From Halovenus sp. (GTDB lineage: Archaea; Halobacteriota; Halobacteria; Halobacteriales; Haloarculaceae): a stretch of DNA of 8,852 nt. Location of the stretch: NCBI GenBank assembly GCA_028275145.1, contig JAQCNG010000016.1, forward strand, positions 1 to 8,852, in the 5' to 3' direction. This document shows, piece after piece, positions 5,981 through 8,852 of the stretch; within the stretch, counting starts at the first letter, position 1, and every line of letters begins with the position of its first letter. A model generated the notes under the pieces. That model did no database searches. It was not told the DNA's origin and was given only the letters and a program-made list of their open reading frames with translations. A program made the translations under genes and the position numbers.

Positions 5981-8821
5981 ATGAGTGATTCACACCAGAG
6001 AGCACAACCGTCGCACGACCGCGAGGGGTTCGTCCGCACCGACGCCGACGGCGTCGTCACGAGCGTCGGCGGGAGTGGAGCGGCCCTGCTGGGCGTCGAG
6101 CAGGGGGCACTGGTCGGCGAGCGACTCGCGGAGCGGTTCCCCGCGACGGCACTCGCCGAGTGTGCCCGGCAGGCCCGTGAGTCCGGGCGAGAGGCTGGCT
6201 TCGGGAGCGACGACGGGTGGCGACTCACCGGGACCGCGTACCCGGTCGACGGCGGCGCGGCGGTCGTCTTCCGGGAGGACCCCGACCACCGACACGACGA
6301 CCTCCGGGCGAGCGAGGAGGCGCTCGACTCGCTCCGGGACATCGCCACCGACCCGACGCTGACGACCGACGAGAAGATAGACCAGATTCTCGAGGTTGGT
6401 GCGGTGCGACTCGGCACCGACTACGGGTTCCTCGCGCGCGTCGAGGGGGACACCCACGAGGTCATCAGGTCGGCCACGGCCGGTGACAGCCCCAGCCTGG
6501 ACGCGCTGGCCCCCGGCGCGACGACGCCGCTGTCGGCGACGTTCTGTCGCCACACGGTCGGCGCGGACGAACCGGTCGCAATCGACGACGCGGGAAGCGA
6601 GATGCCGGAGGACCCGGCCTACGAGCGGTTCGGTCTCGAGTGCTATCTCGGGGCGACCGTCCAGGTTGCGAGCGAGGAGTACGGGACCGTTTGCTTTGTC
6701 GACCCCGAACCCCGAGAGCGGGCGTTCAGCGAGCGCGAACAGACGTTCGCGGAGCTTCTGACCAACTGGATTCACTACCTGCTCGAACGCCAGGCCTACG
6801 AGGCAGAGCTCGAACAACAGCAGGCGTTCACACAGAGCCTCATCGACAGTTTGCCGGACCCGCTGTACGCGTTCGACAGTGACGGCGAACTGGTCCGGTG
6901 GAACGACCGACTCGTGGCGGTCACCGGGCGCGACCCGGCAGAGATAGAGGGGATGACCGCCCAGGAGCTCGTCGCCGAGCAGGACCGAGACCGCATCGAG
7001 GCGGCCACCCGGCGCGTCTACGACGACGAACAGGTCTCGGTCGAGGCGGCACTGGAGACCGCCGACAGCGAACAGATCCCCTACGAGTTCTCCGGTGCAC
7101 CTCTGCGGGACGGGAGCGGTGCAATAACAGGCGTGGTCGGTATCGGTCGAGATATCAGCAAACGCATCGAACACCGGCACAGACTGTCGGACCTGCTCGA
7201 GAGCACCCGGTCGTTTATGCAGGCAAAGGATATGGAGCAGGTCACCGAGATTGCGGTCAACGCGGCCCGGGAACTGCTCGGGTTCGAGAACAGCGTGTTC
7301 CGACTGTACAACGCCGAGCGTGGCACGCTCGAACCGGCGGCCCTGACCGAGCAGGCCCGCGAGACTCTCGGGAAGCGCCCGGTCTACGAGGTCGACGAGG
7401 GCTACCCAGGTGAGGTGTTTGCCACCGGCGAGGCGCGCGTGGTCGACGACCTGTGCGACCAGGAGCGGGGGCCGGAGGACCTCGCCTCGGCGATGTACTA
7501 CCCGGTCGGCGTCCGTGGCACCCTGAGTGTCGGGTCGACCGAACCCGACGCGTTCGACGAGGCAGACGAGCAGCTGCTCGCGCTGCTCGCAACCAGCGCG
7601 GCGGCCGCCTGCACGCGCGCGAAACGGGAACAGGAGGTCCGCGAGGCGCGGGAACACACCGAGCGCGTGCTCGACCGGGTCAACGGACTCATGCGCCAGA
7701 CCGTCGAGGTGCTGGTCGAGGCCACCACCCGCGAGGAACTCGAGTGTGACGTGGTCAGCGAGATCGTCGCGGCCGACCCGTACACGTTCGCCTGGGTCGC
7801 CAGACCGGACGTCACCAGCGAGACGCTGGAGCCGACCGCCTGGGCGGGCGCGCCGGAGCTCGCCCCCGGCGACTGGTCGTTTGCCCTCGACGGGAGCGAC
7901 CCGCTGGGCGAGGTGTACCGGGAGGGTGTGCCACAACTGGTCGAGACGGCGGACCTGCCGGCCAGCGGGCCGTGGTCGCCGCTGGCAGAGGTGGTCGAGG
8001 CCCTCGTGGCGGTGCCGCTCGTCTACAAGAACACGACCTACGGTGTTCTGGTGGTGTCGGCCGCGGACACGGGCGCGCTCGACGAGCGCGAGCGGGTGGT
8101 TGTGGAGGCGCTCGGCCGTGCCACCGCGAACGCTATCAACGCCGTCGAGCGGGGACGCATCCTCGATGCCACCGAGACAATCGAACTGGAACTGTCTATC
8201 GGCGACCCGGAGCTGCTGTTCTCGCGGCTCTCCGGCGAAGGGGGACAGGTCGAATCTGCCGGTATCGACCGTCGGCCGGACGGGACTGTCGAACTGTATC
8301 TCTCGGCGACAGACGTCGACCCGGACGCGTTTATCGACCGGGTCCGGGAGGACCCGGAGGTGGAGTCGGTCACCTGTATCGTCGCACGCGAACAGGAGTG
8401 TCTGCTCGAGGTAGTGCTCGGGGAGTCACTGCTCGTGACCCTCACCGAGTACGGGGCGGCGCTGCAGAGCGTCACCGCCGAGAACGGGAGCACCCGCATC
8501 ACGGTCGAACTGCCGTACGAGGCAGAGGCCCGGGACCTGTTCGACCTCGTCGCCGAGCAGTACCCCGGCACGGAGCTGCTCGGCTATCACGAGCGCGAGC
8601 GGCCGGTCGAGACGCGCCAGGATTTCACCGGCGCCATCAGCGACCGACTCACCGACCGCCAGGAGACCGCGCTCCGGACGGCCTACCTCGGGGGCTTTTT
8701 CGACTGGCCCCGCGGCGTCGACGGAAACGAACTCGCCGAGGCGATGGACATCTCCCGGCCCACCTACCACCAGCACCTCCGCGCCGCACAGGAGAAGGTG
8801 TTCTCCGAACTGTTCCAGTGA
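5981..8821 (+). CDS. Bat-type multi-sensor transcription regulator (PAS/GAF, HTH_10)
   Basis: A 946-residue cytoplasmic regulator of the bacterio-opsin activator (Bat) class. Domains in order: PAS-like (about 14-100); GAF (about 117-270) with the haloarchaeal pattern TFCRHTVGADEPVAIDDA and AYERFGLECYLGA; PAS (about 281-395) ending GVVGIGRDISKR; GAF (about 405-545); a helical connector (545-566); a third GAF (about 565-725); the BAT domain found before HTH_10 (about 733-885); and an HTH_10 DNA-binding domain (886-946) starting LTDRQETALRTAYLGGFFDWPR with recognition-helix region ISRPTYHQHLRAA. It has no kinase, receiver or membrane segment, so ligand or redox sensing is probably passed directly to the DNA-binding end. 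The PAS domains lack the LOV cysteine motif, so flavin light sensing is not indicated. The ATG at 5981 is placed by the TATA box about 33 bases upstream. Target genes are unknown; haloarchaea carry many such paralogs, so it should not be assumed to be the opsin activator itself. Confidence 0.92.
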   Translation: MSDSHQRAQPSHDREGFVRTDADGVVTSVGGSGAALLGVEQGALVGERLAERFPATALAECARQARESGREAGFGSDDGWRLTGTAYPVDGGAAVVFREDPDHRHDDLRASEEALDSLRDIATDPTLTTDEKIDQILEVGAVRLGTDYGFLARVEGDTHEVIRSATAGDSPSLDALAPGATTPLSATFCRHTVGADEPVAIDDAGSEMPEDPAYERFGLECYLGATVQVASEEYGTVCFVDPEPRERAFSEREQTFAELLTNWIHYLLERQAYEAELEQQQAFTQSLIDSLPDPLYAFDSDGELVRWNDRLVAVTGRDPAEIEGMTAQELVAEQDRDRIEAATRRVYDDEQVSVEAALETADSEQIPYEFSGAPLRDGSGAITGVVGIGRDISKRIEHRHRLSDLLESTRSFMQAKDMEQVTEIAVNAARELLGFENSVFRLYNAERGTLEPAALTEQARETLGKRPVYEVDEGYPGEVFATGEARVVDDLCDQERGPEDLASAMYYPVGVRGTLSVGSTEPDAFDEADEQLLALLATSAAAACTRAKREQEVREAREHTERVLDRVNGLMRQTVEVLVEATTREELECDVVSEIVAADPYTFAWVARPDVTSETLEPTAWAGAPELAPGDWSFALDGSDPLGEVYREGVPQLVETADLPASGPWSPLAEVVEALVAVPLVYKNTTYGVLVVSAADTGALDERERVVVEALGRATANAINAVERGRILDATETIELELSIGDPELLFSRLSGEGGQVESAGIDRRPDGTVELYLSATDVDPDAFIDRVREDPEVESVTCIVAREQECLLEVVLGESLLVTLTEYGAALQSVTAENGSTRITVELPYEAEARDLFDLVAEQYPGTELLGYHERERPVETRQDFTGAISDRLTDRQETALRTAYLGGFFDWPRGVDGNELAEAMDISRPTYHQHLRAAQEKVFSELFQ

Positions 8822-8852
8822 GCGGCCGCGAACGCCACCACATCGAGTACAA

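Noticed and set aside
6821..7165. LOV-type photosensor in the second PAS domain
   Set aside because: The conserved flavin-binding cysteine motif is absent; the segment reads VTGRDPAEIEGM with no Cys.
5990..7936. 648-residue open frame on the - strand across the Bat-type gene
   Set aside because: It is an antisense shadow caused by high GC content, with no recognisable domains, while the + strand shows clear PAS and GAF motifs.
8822..8852. Possible feature after the Bat-type gene
   Set aside because: Only 31 bases remain, and no hairpin, T-run or start of a gene can be recognised.

Overview
The window is chromosomal DNA from a halophilic archaeon (class Halobacteria); the genus cannot be fixed from the sequence. 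The evidence is high GC content, mostly G/C-ending codons, strongly acidic proteins, short or absent 5' leaders, and archaeal gene families: RNA polymerase split into A' and A'', a two-KH NusA-like protein, and a Bat-type HTH_10 regulator. No RNA genes, CRISPR array, insertion sequence or complete mobile element were seen.

Left part (1-1679, + strand): the 3' end of rpoA2 (RNA polymerase subunit A''), carrying the C-terminal end of an in-frame intein that finishes at base 300. The intein sits inside the trigger loop, five residues before the catalytic histidine, and looks like a mini-intein without a homing endonuclease. rpoA2 overlaps by one base with nusA. The ribosomal protein genes (rps12, rps7) that commonly follow nusA in haloarchaea are not present in this window. 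A convergent intergenic region of about 94 bp with a hairpin separates nusA from the next block.

Middle part (1774-5354): a corrinoid (vitamin B12 type) ABC import system. btuD (ATPase) and btuC (permease) form a translationally coupled pair on the - strand. btuF (the surface binding protein) is transcribed divergently from a 60-bp AT-rich region holding a palindromic TATA-like element about 30 bases from both start codons. BtuF would capture the corrinoid outside the cell, BtuC would conduct it across the membrane and BtuD would power the step. BtuD has an extra C-terminal nucleotide-binding-like domain. BtuF has a long Asp/Gly/Thr linker encoded by repetitive DNA, and a tail that lacks the usual PGF sorting motif.

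Right part (5417-8821, + strand): a stand-alone MaoC-like hot-dog dehydratase, then a 946-residue multi-sensor Bat-type transcription regulator (PAS-GAF-PAS-GAF-GAF-BAT-HTH_10). The regulator's promoter region holds two adjacent perfect inverted repeats just downstream of a TATA box, a likely operator. The last 31 bases hold nothing recognisable.

The window is mostly well-known families. The points most worth a second look are the trigger-loop mini-intein, the symmetric bidirectional btu promoter, the double operator before the Bat-type gene, and the unusual BtuF tail.
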